Positions 1 to 8,678 of a stretch of DNA of 62,899 nucleotides are shown here, piece by piece. The notes beneath the pieces were generated by a model. It ran no database searches, was not told where the DNA came from, and saw nothing but the letters and a program-made list of their open reading frames with translations. The position numbers and the translations under genes were made by a program. This DNA is from SCGC-AG-212-J23 sp035649175 (GTDB lineage: Bacteria > Pseudomonadota > Gammaproteobacteria > Burkholderiales > SG8-39). The DNA is taken from contig DASRKB010000198.1 in NCBI GenBank assembly GCA_035649175.1, positions 1-62,899 of the forward strand. Direction: 5' to 3'. Position 1 is the stretch's first letter. Each line of letters begins with the position of its first letter.

Positions 1-66
1 CTCGCCTTCCTCTTCTTCATCGCGGTGATGTTCTGGCGGCCGCAGGGAATCCTGGGAGGCAAGTGA
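1..66 (+). CDS. livH: Branched-chain amino-acid ABC permease LivH, C-terminal end (partial)
   Basis: Twenty-one codons and a TGA are open from the first base of the window. The translation ends in a hydrophobic run followed by FWRPQGILGGK. That Arg-Pro-x-Gly-ϕ-x-Gly ending is typical of LivH/LivM-type inner-membrane permeases. The next gene, a LivM-type permease, starts 4 bp after the stop, as expected for a liv operon. Only the tail is visible, so the assignment rests on this ending and the neighbour. Substrate cannot be judged. Confidence 0.6.
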   Translation, partial: LAFLFFIAVMFWRPQGILGGK

Positions 67-70
67 GCCC

Positions 71-1084
71 ATGACGCGCCTGCCATGGATCCTCATCGCG
101 CTGCTCGCGCTGGTGCCGCTCACCGGCCTGGGCAACTACCCGCTGCACCTGCTGATCATGTCGCTGCTGTGGGGGTTCGCCTATACCGGCTGGGCGATCA
201 TGGGACGCCTCGGCATGGTGAGCCTCGGCCACGGCGCCTTCTTCGGCATCGGCGCCTACGTCGTGGTGATGGCGTGGAACCACTGGGGCCTCACGCCCTG
301 GCTCGGCCTGCCGCTCGCGCTCGCGCTCGCCGCGCTGGTCGCGTTCCTCATCGGCTATCCGTGCTTCCGCTTCAAGATCGTCGGCCACTATTTCGCCCTC
401 GTCACGCTCGCGCTCGCCGAGGTGACGCGCCTCATCATCGTCGCGCTGCGCGACCAGACCGGGGGATCGCTGGGCGCCACGCCGCTCACGGCCTTGCAGC
501 AGACCGACTACTCGGTGCTGGCGATGCAGTTCCCCACGCGCACGGTCTGGTTCTACGTCGTCTTCGCCTGCTGGCTCGCCGGGCTGTGGATCTGGACGCG
601 CGTCGACCGCTCCATGGCGCGGCTCGCACTGCAGGCCATCAGCCAGGAAGAGGAAGCCGCGGCCTCGGTGGGGATGAGCGTGACCCGCCTCAAGCTCAGC
701 GTCACCATCGTCTCGGCGCTCGTCACCTGTGCCGCGGGCGTGCTCTACGCGCAGTACCAGCAGTACGTGAACCCCGAGACGGTATCGGGCATCGGCATCA
801 GCCTGCAGATGGTGTTCGGCGCCATCGCCGGCGGCATGTTCGTGCGCTTCGGGCCCTCGGTCGGCGCCGCCTTCACGCTCCTCCTCGCCGAGGGCCTGCG
901 CCTGGGCCTGGGCCACGACATCCACGGCCTCGACACCACGCTCTACGGCCTGATGCTGGTGCTCTTCATCATCTTCATGCCCAAGGGCATCCTGGGCGCG
1001 ATTCAGGACGCGATGACGCGTTCGAGCGCCACGGCGCGCACGTCCATCTCGAACTCGATCTCCTCGATCGGCGGCCGGCAGTAG
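71..1084 (+). CDS. livM: Branched-chain amino-acid-type ABC transporter permease LivM
   Basis: 337-residue hydrophobic inner-membrane protein with about eight to nine membrane segments. It shows the LivM pattern: GRLGMVSLGHGAFFGIGAYV near residues 45-65, EEEAAASVGMSVTRLKLSV near 195 (the loop contacting the ATPases), and the ending MPKGILG near 305. The last 25 or so residues are hydrophilic and their DNA overlaps the 3' end of the convergent gene at 1003-1749. No LivG/LivF ATPase genes follow, so they must lie upstream of the window or elsewhere. Substrates of such systems range from branched-chain amino acids to amides and aromatic acids; none can be chosen here. Confidence 0.88.
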   Translation: MTRLPWILIALLALVPLTGLGNYPLHLLIMSLLWGFAYTGWAIMGRLGMVSLGHGAFFGIGAYVVVMAWNHWGLTPWLGLPLALALAALVAFLIGYPCFRFKIVGHYFALVTLALAEVTRLIIVALRDQTGGSLGATPLTALQQTDYSVLAMQFPTRTVWFYVVFACWLAGLWIWTRVDRSMARLALQAISQEEEAAASVGMSVTRLKLSVTIVSALVTCAAGVLYAQYQQYVNPETVSGIGISLQMVFGAIAGGMFVRFGPSVGAAFTLLLAEGLRLGLGHDIHGLDTTLYGLMLVLFIIFMPKGILGAIQDAMTRSSATARTSISNSISSIGGRQ

Positions 1085-1749
1085 TTCCAGTCGAGGGCGA
1101 CGCCGGCGCGCGCGGCGATCTCGGCCGCCCAGGGATGGAAGTCGTGCACGGTGTAGACCTGGGTCGCGCTCGCCTGGCGCCAGAGCATGCCGAGGCCCGT
1201 GAGGCGGCTCTCCATCATCTCGAGCACCCAGCGCACCTTGCGCGCCAGGCCTTCGCGCGAGAGATCGCCGCGCGCGACGATGTCCTCGGGGAAGCGCCCG
1301 CCTTCGGGCCACTCGCCGCTGCCGGCGACGACGAAGCTCTTCGCCGCTCCCGGGGACGCCACGGTGTAGCAGAACGCATGGAAGCAGGGCTCGGCGGGCG
1401 GCGAGACCCCGGGCGCGACGTTCGAGCGCGCCACCGGGTTGCGGTCCTCGCGCACCAGGCCCCATTCCTCGAGCACCGCGCGGTAGCCGCGGTTGAACTC
1501 ACCGAAGCCGCCGAAGCTGAAGGGACGCGGCGAGCGAAGCTCGGCGGCGCAGAGCGCGGCGCGCGGCCGGCGCATGGCCTTCAGGTGCGCCTCGATCGCC
1601 GAGAAGCCCTGCGCGATCGGCACCGGCCGCGCGAAGCGCGCGCGCTCGATGCCGAAGCCGGCGCAGGCCACCACGCCCTGCGAGTAAGGATAGACGCCCT
1701 CGAGGAACTCGTAGCCGCCGTCGGCGAGGACGATGCGCTTGGCGCTCAT
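1003..1749 (-). CDS. RidA-like / CnbZ-type deaminase-family protein
   Basis: 248-residue soluble protein. The N-terminal part (YPYSQGVVACAGFGIERARF, residues 20-39) and the phrase LCAAELRSPRPFSFGGFGEFN near residue 85 resemble proteins annotated as 2-amino-5-chloromuconate deaminase (CnbZ) and, more loosely, RidA-type imine/enamine deaminases. The C-terminal phrase ATQVYTVHDFHPW recalls the RidA ending. It is convergent with livM and overlaps its 3' end by 82 bp. A deaminase role is from family resemblance only and no catalytic residue was verified. Its reading frame and codon use look like a real gene rather than an antisense shadow. Confidence 0.6.
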   Translation of the reverse strand: MSAKRIVLADGGYEFLEGVYPYSQGVVACAGFGIERARFARPVPIAQGFSAIEAHLKAMRRPRAALCAAELRSPRPFSFGGFGEFNRGYRAVLEEWGLVREDRNPVARSNVAPGVSPPAEPCFHAFCYTVASPGAAKSFVVAGSGEWPEGGRFPEDIVARGDLSREGLARKVRWVLEMMESRLTGLGMLWRQASATQVYTVHDFHPWAAEIAARAGVALDWNYCRPPIEEIEFEMDVRAVALERVIAS

Positions 1750-1824
1750 CGGCCAAAGGTACTACAGGGGAGGAGGTCGATCGCGAGCGATTCGCGCGCA
1801 CTGCGGTTCCCTTATAGTAGGGCC

Positions 1825-2661
1825 GTGACTGTTGCTGAACGCCAAAGGCCTCCCCCGGGCGATCTCTGCCTCGACCACCTCGGCCACTTCGTGCCCGACC
1901 TCGACGCCGCGGCGCGGCTGCTCGAGAAAGTGGGGCTGTCGTTCACCCCGATTTCGCATCACAGCATCTCCGGGAAGCCTGCCGGCACGAGCAACCGCTG
2001 CGTGATGCTCGAGCAGGGCTACCTCGAGATCCTCTGCCCCACCCTCGACACGCCGCACGCGCAGCGCGTGCGCGGGCTCATGTCGCGCTACGACGGCGTG
2101 CACCTCGCCTGCTTCGGCACGCCCGACGCCGCGTTCGAGCATCAGCGCCTCGCGGCGCACGGGTTCGAGCCGGAGCCGCTGGTCGCTCTTGAGAGAAATA
2201 TTCCTTCCGGGGAGAAGCTGCAGTTCCGCGTCGTCTACGTCCCTCCGGGCAAGATGCCCGAGGGCCGCGTGCAGTACTGCGAGCACCTCACGCCCGAGCA
2301 CCTGTGGAAGCCCGAGTACGTGAACCCGCTGCGCCTCGAGGAGATCTACGTCGTCGCCGACGACCCGGTCGAGACCGCGGCGCGCTGGGCGCGCTTTTCC
2401 GGGCTCTTGCCGCGCCCGCAGGGCGAGACGGTCGCGCTGGAGACGGCGCGCGGGAAAGTGGTGATCGGGGAGAGAAAGACCTTCGCCTTTCTCGCGAACG
2501 TGCCGCCGGCTCCGGGCATCGCAGGCTACCGCATGGGGTGCGGCGATCCGGACAGGATGCTCGGAAGCTGCAGCCGCGCGGGGCTCGCGGTCAGGGAATG
2601 CGCTCGCGGCCACGAGGTCGCGCTGCCGGCGTCCCTGGGCGGGACCTGGCTCCTTTCATGA
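1825..2661 (+). CDS. VOC (glyoxalase-like) superfamily protein
   Basis: 278 residues from a GTG start. It has the glyoxalase-like/VOC layout of two βαβββ modules: the first begins with LDHLGHFVPDLDAAARLLEK (residues 14-33) and the second with EEIYVVADDPVETAARWARF near residue 175. This matches single-chain glyoxalase_3-type proteins of unknown substrate. The stop overlaps the next start by 4 bp (ATGA), so it is co-translated with the class V aminotransferase. A TATAGT hexamer lies 7-12 bp before the GTG (1813-1818), so a leaderless transcript is possible but no good -35 box is present. The GTG was chosen because sequence upstream is out of character and not conserved-looking. Confidence 0.72.
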   Translation: MTVAERQRPPPGDLCLDHLGHFVPDLDAAARLLEKVGLSFTPISHHSISGKPAGTSNRCVMLEQGYLEILCPTLDTPHAQRVRGLMSRYDGVHLACFGTPDAAFEHQRLAAHGFEPEPLVALERNIPSGEKLQFRVVYVPPGKMPEGRVQYCEHLTPEHLWKPEYVNPLRLEEIYVVADDPVETAARWARFSGLLPRPQGETVALETARGKVVIGERKTFAFLANVPPAPGIAGYRMGCGDPDRMLGSCSRAGLAVRECARGHEVALPASLGGTWLLS

Positions 2662-3767
2662 CGGCTCAGGACACCACGGCCGAATACCGGCTGCGCCTGC
2701 CCGGGCCCACGACGGTGCCCGAGCGGATCCGCCTTGCCACCGCCGCCCCGATTCACAACCATCGCGGGGCCGAGTTCAAGGCCATGCTGGCCGAAGTGCA
2801 GGCCGGGCTGCGTGCCGTCTATGGCACGACGCAGGATGTTTTCCTCTTTGCCGGCTCCGGCACGGCGATGATGGAGGCGAGCCTCGCCAATGTTCTCGCG
2901 CCGGGCGACGCGGTGCTCGTCGCGGTCGCCGGCCAGTTCGGCGAGCGCTTCGCCGCCATCGCCGCGGCGCTCGGTGCCAAGGTCGACACCCTCGACTGCG
3001 AATGGGGCCAGGGCATCGACGTGCAGCGGCTGGCGGAGCGCATCGCGCGGCGGGACTATCGCGCCGTCGTCGTCGTCCACAACGAGAGCTCGACCGGCGT
3101 CACCGAGGACCTTGCGGCCATCGGTGCGGCGGTGCGCGAGCGGCCGACCCTGCTGCTCGTCGATTCGGTCAGCGGCCTCGCCGGCGCCGAGATGAAAATG
3201 GATGCCTGGGGCGCGGACATCGTCGTCTCCGCCTCGCAGAAATGCCTGATGTGCCCGCCCGGCCTGGGCTTTGCGGCCGTCAGCGCGAAGGCATGGGAGG
3301 TCGTGAAGCGCGAGGGCACTGTGCCGCGTTTCTTCTGGGACTTCCGCCGGGCCAGGGCCGCGCTGGAGAAGGGCGAGACCGCGTTCACGCCGCCGGTGTC
3401 GCTGGTCTACGGCCTGCGCGAGGCCCTGCGCATGATCGCCGAGGAGGGCCTGGCGAACGTCATGGCGCGCCACCGCCGCCTCTCTTCGACGCTGCGCGAG
3501 GGCTGCCGGGCGCTCGGCCTCGAGCTCTTCGCCCGGCCCGAGGTGGCTTCCAGCACGGTCGTGGCGATCAAGGTTCCCCAGGGGCTCGAGGGCACGGCGA
3601 TCGTCGCGCACCTGCGCAGCCGCTATCGCACCGTGATCGCCGGCTCGCGCAGCCCCCGGCTCCACAACAAGCTGATCCGCATCGGCACCATGGGCGCCGT
3701 CGGCGAAGCCGATATTCATACCGACCTCGCGCACCTGGAGGCGACGCTCAAGGATCTCGGCCGCTGA
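2658..3767 (+). CDS. Class V PLP-dependent aminotransferase
   Basis: 369 residues. It shows the fold-type I class V pattern of serine/alanine-glyoxylate and 2-aminoethylphosphonate aminotransferases: LPGPTTVPERI at residues 11-21, GSGTAMMEASLANVL near 63, the cofactor Asp in LLLVDSVSGLAGAEMKMDAWG near 170, and the PLP lysine in VSASQKCLMCPPGL near 194. The protein opens 4 bp inside the preceding VOC gene. Immediately downstream, past a REPIN, lies an ABC importer of the kind also found beside phosphonate genes. The amino donor could therefore be serine/glyoxylate or aminoethylphosphonate, and the sequence alone does not decide. Confidence 0.85.
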   Translation: MTAQDTTAEYRLRLPGPTTVPERIRLATAAPIHNHRGAEFKAMLAEVQAGLRAVYGTTQDVFLFAGSGTAMMEASLANVLAPGDAVLVAVAGQFGERFAAIAAALGAKVDTLDCEWGQGIDVQRLAERIARRDYRAVVVVHNESSTGVTEDLAAIGAAVRERPTLLLVDSVSGLAGAEMKMDAWGADIVVSASQKCLMCPPGLGFAAVSAKAWEVVKREGTVPRFFWDFRRARAALEKGETAFTPPVSLVYGLREALRMIAEEGLANVMARHRRLSSTLREGCRALGLELFARPEVASSTVVAIKVPQGLEGTAIVAHLRSRYRTVIAGSRSPRLHNKLIRIGTMGAVGEADIHTDLAHLEATLKDLGR

Positions 3768-3770
3768 ATG

Positions 3771-3849
3771 GTCGTCCCCGCGGAGGCGGGGACCCCATTT
3801 TTTCTTCTTGATTTTTCTTGAACGGGACCCCCGCCTTCGCGGGGGCGAC
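3771..3849. repeat. REPIN-like inverted pair of REP elements
   Basis: Left arm GTCGTCCCCGCGGAGGCGGG... at 3771-3796 and the reverse-complement-type arm GGGACCCCCGCCTTCGCGGG... at 3824-3849 flank an AT-rich spacer with T runs. Each arm is itself a short GC-rich hairpin. The same element recurs at 6013-6089 (paired) and 11080-11105 (single). It occupies the gap after the aminotransferase stop, where it may act as a transcription attenuator or terminator. Confidence 0.85.
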
Positions 3850-3875
3850 TTGTTCGGCCCTTCCCTAGACGATCT

Positions 3876-3881
3876 GATAAT
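3876..3881 (+). promoter_or_regulatory. Candidate extended -10 box before the binding-protein gene
   Basis: GATAAT preceded by a T (5 of 6 to TATAAT) lies 30 bp before the ATG at 3912, in the only AT-rich stretch after the REPIN. No convincing -35 hexamer is seen at 16-18 bp. A strong ribosome-binding site (AGGAGGAG) sits 6-8 bp before the ATG. Confidence 0.35.
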
Positions 3882-3911
3882 CTGCCCCAACACCATAACC
3901 AGGAGGAGATC

Positions 3912-4916
3912 ATGACCCGGAAGAACTTCGGCCTCGCGGCCTGCGCGGCAGCCGCGCTTCTCGGCTGGGCGGGCCTGGCGGCCGCGCAGCAGCGCGTGGT
4001 CCTCTACACCTCGAACGAGGCGACGCTCAACAAGCTGATCGCGTCCGAGTTCGAGAAGGCGAGCGGCATCGCGGTCGACGTCATCTCGGCCGGCTCGGGG
4101 GTGGTCATCAAGCGGCTGCAGAGCGAGAAGGACCGGCCGCAGGGCGATCTCGTCTGGGGCATCAGCCGATCGCTGCTGCAGACCAACGCCGGGTACTTCG
4201 AGTCCTACGCCTCCGAGCACAAGAACGTCATCCCGGCCGAGTTCCGCGATCCGCAGGACCGCTGGATCGGCACCAACCTGCACCTGCTCGTGGTGCTGCA
4301 GAACACCAAGTCGATCCCCGAAGGTCAGGGCCCGAAGACCTGGGATGACCTGACCACGGGCAAGTTCAAGGGCAACATCGCCTTCACCGACCCCGCCAAT
4401 TCCGGTTCGGCCTATTCCACCGCGACACTGCTCATCGACATGTGGGGCGGCGGCAACGCCGGCTGGGCCAAGCTCGAGAAGCTGTTTGCCAACACCCGCA
4501 TCCTCAACCGCTCGTCGCTCGTCTTCCAGGGCGTCGGCAACGGCGAATACGGCCTGGGCATCTCGCTCGAGTACGCGGGCTACCTGTGGGCGAGCAACGG
4601 CGCGCCGGTGAAAGTCGTCTACCCGGCCGACGGCACCATCCCGCAGATGGAAGGCGTGGCGATCATCAAGGGCGGGCCGAACACGGCAGCGGCGCGCAAG
4701 TTCGTCGACTACGTGAACCGCAAGGACGTGCGCGAGATGATCCTCAAGCAGACCTTCCGCCGCCCGGCGCGCCAGGACCTCGACCTGCCGAACCTGCCCG
4801 GCAAGATGCCGCGGCTCTCGGATCTCAAGCTCGTAAAGTACGACGAGGCGGGCTGGACGGCCAAGCGCGGCGAGACCATGGATCGCATCAAGGAGACGAT
4901 CCAGAAGACGCGCTAG
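3912..4916 (+). CDS. Periplasmic ABC binding protein, Fe(III)/2-aminoethylphosphonate type
   Basis: 334 residues with a cleavable signal peptide ending near AAAQQ (residue 25). The mature part begins RVVLYTSNEATLNKL, the opening typical of extracellular solute-binding family 1 proteins of the FutA/AfuA and PhnS2 groups. Length equals that usual for putative 2-aminoethylphosphonate binding proteins. It leads an operon with an ATPase (starting 1 bp after the stop) and a fused permease. With the class V aminotransferase upstream, phosphonate uptake is an alternative to ferric iron; no ligand residues were verified. A strong Shine-Dalgarno fixes the start. Confidence 0.82.
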   Translation: MTRKNFGLAACAAAALLGWAGLAAAQQRVVLYTSNEATLNKLIASEFEKASGIAVDVISAGSGVVIKRLQSEKDRPQGDLVWGISRSLLQTNAGYFESYASEHKNVIPAEFRDPQDRWIGTNLHLLVVLQNTKSIPEGQGPKTWDDLTTGKFKGNIAFTDPANSGSAYSTATLLIDMWGGGNAGWAKLEKLFANTRILNRSSLVFQGVGNGEYGLGISLEYAGYLWASNGAPVKVVYPADGTIPQMEGVAIIKGGPNTAAARKFVDYVNRKDVREMILKQTFRRPARQDLDLPNLPGKMPRLSDLKLVKYDEAGWTAKRGETMDRIKETIQKTR

Positions 4917-5987
4917 TTGGCCGGCATCGCCATCGAGGGGGTGGCCCGCACCTTCGGCAGCGTGCGGGCCATCGACGACGTTTCGCTCGCCGTGCGCGAC
5001 GGCGAGTTCTTCACCCTGCTCGGCCCGTCAGGATGCGGCAAGACCACGCTCCTGCGCATGGTAGCCGGGTTCTGCGACCTGGAGCGCGGCCGGATCCTGT
5101 TCGGCGAGCGGCGCATCGACGCGCTGCCGCCGCACCGGCGCAACGCCGGCATGGTGTTCCAGAACTACGCGATCTTCCCCAACCACACGGTAGGCGGCAA
5201 CGTCGCCTACGGCCTGAAGGCGCGCAACGTCCCCGCCGCCGAGATCGAGCGCCGGGTCGCCCGCGCGCTGAAGCTCGTCCATCTCGACGGCTACGAGGAG
5301 CGCTGGCCGCACCAGCTCTCGGGCGGCCAGCTGCAGCGGGTCGCCATCGCCCGCGCGCTGGTCATCGAGCCCGAGGTGCTGCTCCTCGATGAGCCCCTGT
5401 CGAACCTCGACGCCAAGCTGCGCGTAGAGATGCGGGCGGAGATCCGCCAGCTCCAGCAGCAGCTGAGAATCACCGCCATCTACGTCACCCACGACCAGGA
5501 GGAGGCGCTGGCGATCTCCGACCGCATCGCGGTGATGCAGAACGGGCGCCTGGAGCAGGTCGGGGCACCGCAGGCGATCTATCGCACCCCCGCCACGGCG
5601 TTCGTGGCGGAGTTCATGGGCACGACCAATCTCCTCACCGGCGTGGTGGCGGGCCGCGACGGCGAGCTGGTGCGCATCCGCGTCGGCGGGCAGGAGTTCG
5701 CGGCCCGCAGCGCCGACGCCGCGCCCGGCGCGGCGATCACCTTCTCGCTTCGGCCGGAGATGCTGCGCCTACTGGCGGGCGGCACGCCGCCGCCGCCGGG
5801 CTGGGCGGTCGTCACCGCCTCGGTCGCCCGGGTGGAGTTCCTGGGCGTGCTCACGCGGCTGAGCCTCCGTCTCGCCGACGGCGCGACGCTCCACGCCGCG
5901 AGCCTCGACCAGTTGCCGGAGGGCGTGGCGAACGGCGCGCCGGTCACGCTCGCCTACGACCCCGCCCGGGTGACCGTTTTCCGGTAG
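4917..5987 (+). CDS. ABC transporter ATP-binding protein (PotA/FbpC/PhnT-like)
   Basis: 356 residues from a TTG start directly abutting the previous stop, implying translational coupling. Walker A GPSGCGKT at residues 36-43, Q-loop in FQNYAIFPNHTV near 80, signature LSGGQ near 137, Walker B VLLLDEP near 155, and a C-terminal TOBE-type domain (about 230-350) as in importers of sulfate, spermidine, iron and aminoethylphosphonate. It energises the permease at 6102-7757 from the cytoplasmic face. The TTG is unusual but no better in-frame start lies nearby. Confidence 0.88.
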   Translation: MAGIAIEGVARTFGSVRAIDDVSLAVRDGEFFTLLGPSGCGKTTLLRMVAGFCDLERGRILFGERRIDALPPHRRNAGMVFQNYAIFPNHTVGGNVAYGLKARNVPAAEIERRVARALKLVHLDGYEERWPHQLSGGQLQRVAIARALVIEPEVLLLDEPLSNLDAKLRVEMRAEIRQLQQQLRITAIYVTHDQEEALAISDRIAVMQNGRLEQVGAPQAIYRTPATAFVAEFMGTTNLLTGVVAGRDGELVRIRVGGQEFAARSADAAPGAAITFSLRPEMLRLLAGGTPPPPGWAVVTASVARVEFLGVLTRLSLRLADGATLHAASLDQLPEGVANGAPVTLAYDPARVTVFR

Positions 5988-6012
5988 GGAGACTTAGAGA
6001 GTGACCCGAACT

Positions 6013-6089
6013 GTCGTCCCCGCGAAGGCGGGGACCCCGTTTAAGAACTTAGAAAAAGAAACCTGGACCCCCGCCTTCGCGGGGGCGAC
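6013..6089. repeat. REPIN-like inverted pair of REP elements
   Basis: Second copy of the paired element: arms at 6013-6038 (GTCGTCCCCGCGAAGGCGGG...) and 6064-6089 (inverse), separated by an AT-rich spacer. It lies inside the operon between the ATPase and permease genes and leaves only 12 bp before the permease start. It may lower expression of the permease relative to upstream genes. Confidence 0.85.
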
Positions 6090-6101
6090 TACCTCGGACT
6101 C

Positions 6102-7757
6102 GTGATGCTCGTCGCCCGCCGGGACGCCTTTCCCTTCGTCATCACGCTGCTCGCGCTCGCGTTCCTCGGCCTGTTCCTGCTCTACCCGCTGTTCAACGTC
6201 TTCGGGGCGAGTTTCCTCGACCGCACCGGCACCTCGTTGACGCTCGGCAATTACGCGCGCGTGCTGTCGAGCAGCTTCTATCTCGGCAGCCTCGCCAACA
6301 CCTTGATCGTCGGCGCGCTGGCGACCCTCATCACGATCGCGATCGGCGTGCCGCTCGCCTTCTGCCTCGCGCGCCTGCCCATCCCCGGCAAGGCAGCGCT
6401 GCTCGCGCTCGCGTCGCTGCCGCTCGTGCTGCCGTCCTTCGTCGCCGCCTACGCGCTCGTCCTCCTGCTCGGCCGGGCCGGGATCGTCAGCGTGTGGCTG
6501 CGCGAGATCGGCATTCCCTTCACCTCGATCTACGGCCTCACGGGGGTGACCGTCGTCTTCGCGCTGACCCTCTTCCCCTTCGTCGTGATTCCGACGCTGG
6601 CAGCATTCAAGGCGGTCGACATCTCGGTCGAGGAGGCGGGACAGAACCTCGGCGCCTCGCGCTGGCGCACCTTCTGGAGCGTCACCGTGCCGATCGTGAT
6701 GCCGGCGGTGCTCGCCGGCGGCCTGCTCGTGTTCATCGACGCGATCGAGAGCTTCGGCGTGCCCTTCGTGCTCGCCGAGGACAAGCCGTTCCTCGCGGTC
6801 GAGGCCTACAAGCTGTTCGTCGGCGAGCTCGGCGGCAATCCCGCCTCGGCGGGGGTGCTGGGCGTGCTCCTGATCGTATTCACCGCCGCCGCCTTGCTCG
6901 TGCAGCGCCACTACCTCGGCCGCCGGCGCTTCTCGACGGCCGCGCGCCGCACGCCGCCCGAGCTGGTGGTGGCGCCCTGGCTGCGCCGCCTGGCCGCGGC
7001 CTACTGCTGGGGCGTCGTGGTGGTGGCGCTGGTGCCGTTCTTCGCCGTCATCGTCATCTCGTTCCTCGAGTTCCGCGGCCCGGTGCTGCACCCGAACTTC
7101 AGCCTCGACAACTTCCGCGAGCTCCTCAACCGGTCCTCGCGGCCGCTGGTGAACACCTTGACGCTGTCGAGCGCCGCCGCGCTGCTGGCGGCGTTCATCG
7201 GCGTGCCGATCGGGTTCGCCGTCACGCGGTGGCGTTCGCGCGTCTCCGGCTTGCTCGACGTCCTCGCCATGACGCCGTTCGCCGTCGCCGGCACGGTGCT
7301 GGCGATCGGCATGGTGATCTCGTTCAACAGCGGCTGGCTGGTGCTCACCGGCGGCTGGCTGATCCTGGTGCTCGCCTGGTCGGTGCGCAAGATCCCCTTC
7401 AACGTACGCGCTTCCAGCGCCATCCTGCACCAGATCGACCCCAGCCTCGAGGAAGCCTCCGTCAATCTCGGCGTGTCGCCGCTGATGACCTTCCTGCGCC
7501 TGACGCTTCCGCTGATGATGGGCGGCGTGATCGGCGGCATGGTTCTCACCTGGGTCACGGTCGCCTCGGAGCTCAGCTCCACCGTGGTGCTCTACAGCGG
7601 ACCGTGGGCGACGATGACCGTGGTCATGTTCCAGGCGCTGGAGAGCACCGGCGCCGGCATCGCTTCGGCTGCCGCGACCGTGCTCATCGTGGTTACCTTG
7701 CTCCCCGTCGCCTTCGTCTACCGGCTGCTGCGGCGCTACGAGCTGGCCATGATGTAA
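6102..7757 (+). CDS. ABC transporter permease, two fused membrane domains
   Basis: 551 residues with about twelve membrane segments and two copies of the binding-protein-dependent transport (EAA) loop: EEAGQNLGASRWRTFWSVTVP near 180 and EEASVNLGVSPLMTFLRLTLP near 450. This is the fused arrangement of FbpB-type iron and PhnU2-type phosphonate permeases. The start is GTG at 6102 or ATG at 6105. It completes the transporter with the binding protein and ATPase. The convergent neighbour ends 12 bp beyond its stop. Confidence 0.88.
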   Translation: MMLVARRDAFPFVITLLALAFLGLFLLYPLFNVFGASFLDRTGTSLTLGNYARVLSSSFYLGSLANTLIVGALATLITIAIGVPLAFCLARLPIPGKAALLALASLPLVLPSFVAAYALVLLLGRAGIVSVWLREIGIPFTSIYGLTGVTVVFALTLFPFVVIPTLAAFKAVDISVEEAGQNLGASRWRTFWSVTVPIVMPAVLAGGLLVFIDAIESFGVPFVLAEDKPFLAVEAYKLFVGELGGNPASAGVLGVLLIVFTAAALLVQRHYLGRRRFSTAARRTPPELVVAPWLRRLAAAYCWGVVVVALVPFFAVIVISFLEFRGPVLHPNFSLDNFRELLNRSSRPLVNTLTLSSAAALLAAFIGVPIGFAVTRWRSRVSGLLDVLAMTPFAVAGTVLAIGMVISFNSGWLVLTGGWLILVLAWSVRKIPFNVRASSAILHQIDPSLEEASVNLGVSPLMTFLRLTLPLMMGGVIGGMVLTWVTVASELSSTVVLYSGPWATMTVVMFQALESTGAGIASAAATVLIVVTLLPVAFVYRLLRRYELAMM

Positions 7758-7769
7758 AGCGACGCCTGC

Positions 7770-8657
7770 TCAAGGCACGGTGCCCGGAGGCAGCCCTTCC
7801 ACGTAGCGGCAGATGTCGCCCGGGCGCGTGAGCCAGATGCGGTCGCGGTGCTTCGCGATGTGCTCGATCACCCGCCGGAAGCGGCGCAGGCGGTGCGGCT
7901 GGCCGAGGATGAAGCTGTGCAGCACCAGGCTCATGACCAGCGGCCGGCGCGCCGACTCCTCGAGCATCTCGTCGAACTGGTCGACCAGGTTCTCGCAATA
8001 GAGCTGCGAGGGCGTGCGCCGCGATACGCTCTCCAGCGAATCGTTGAGGTCGTGCGCGTAGGGGATGGAGAGGATCGGGCCGTGCTTGGTGCGGAACCAG
8101 ACCGGCTGGTCGTCGAGCGGCCAGTCCATCATGTAGCGGAAGCCCGCCTCGCGCAGCAGGTCCGGCGAGTCATGCGTCTGCGAGATGTAGGGCGCGAGCC
8201 AGCCCAGCGGCCGCTTGCCTTCGTGCCTCGCGATCGTGTCAGCCGCTTCCTGGATCAATTGCTTTTCATTCTCATGACTTAAATCCACTTGGCGTTCCGC
8301 ATTGGTCCGGCCGTGGCCGACGATCTCGTCGCCGCGGCGGCTGAACGCCGCCACCATCTGCGGGCAGTAGTCGTAGAGCGCGGTGTTGACCAGCAGCGCG
8401 TACGGCAGGTCGTAGGCCTCGGCGAGCTCGAGCAGGCGCCAGGCGCCGACCCGGTTGCCGTAGTCCCGCCAGGCGAAGCTGCGCGTGTTGGGCTGCGGAT
8501 GCGGGGCCGCGTAGTCGTTGCCCAGGCCCTCGCCGAAGGAAAAGTGCTCGACGTTGAGGCACAGATGGACCGCGAGGCGCTTCCCGCCCGGCCAGCTGTA
8601 GTCCTTGCGCTCCGTGATTGCGGAATAGTCGTAGCGCCCGTGGGTTTCGAGCTTCAT
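7770..8657 (-). CDS. Polysaccharide-deacetylase-fold amidohydrolase (PuuE-like)
   Basis: 295 residues. It has a NodB-type metal-dependent deacetylase barrel: DYGNRVGAWRLLELAEAY near residues 65-82 and GDEIVGHGRTNAERQVDLS near 108-126. The phrase resembles the allantoinase-like PuuE group, in which typical deacetylase metal ligands are partly replaced. It is transcribed divergently from the hydantoinase gene with 21 bp between start codons, so the two share a control region. A role in opening a ureide or hydantoin ring fits the context but is inference. Confidence 0.75.
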   Translation of the reverse strand: MKLETHGRYDYSAITERKDYSWPGGKRLAVHLCLNVEHFSFGEGLGNDYAAPHPQPNTRSFAWRDYGNRVGAWRLLELAEAYDLPYALLVNTALYDYCPQMVAAFSRRGDEIVGHGRTNAERQVDLSHENEKQLIQEAADTIARHEGKRPLGWLAPYISQTHDSPDLLREAGFRYMMDWPLDDQPVWFRTKHGPILSIPYAHDLNDSLESVSRRTPSQLYCENLVDQFDEMLEESARRPLVMSLVLHSFILGQPHRLRRFRRVIEHIAKHRDRIWLTRPGDICRYVEGLPPGTVP

Positions 8658-8678
8658 GTCGGAATATTATGCGTCCCC

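Noticed and set aside
85..2661. 858-codon plus-strand open frame
   Set aside because: Only the last third (from GTG 1825) is protein-like. The first part is an Arg/Ala/His-rich shadow of livM and of the antisense deaminase-like gene.
8665..8670. TATTAT -10 box for the hydantoinase gene
   Set aside because: The hexamer is good but no -35 is found 16-18 bp upstream and a leaderless start would be needed; too weak to list as a promoter.
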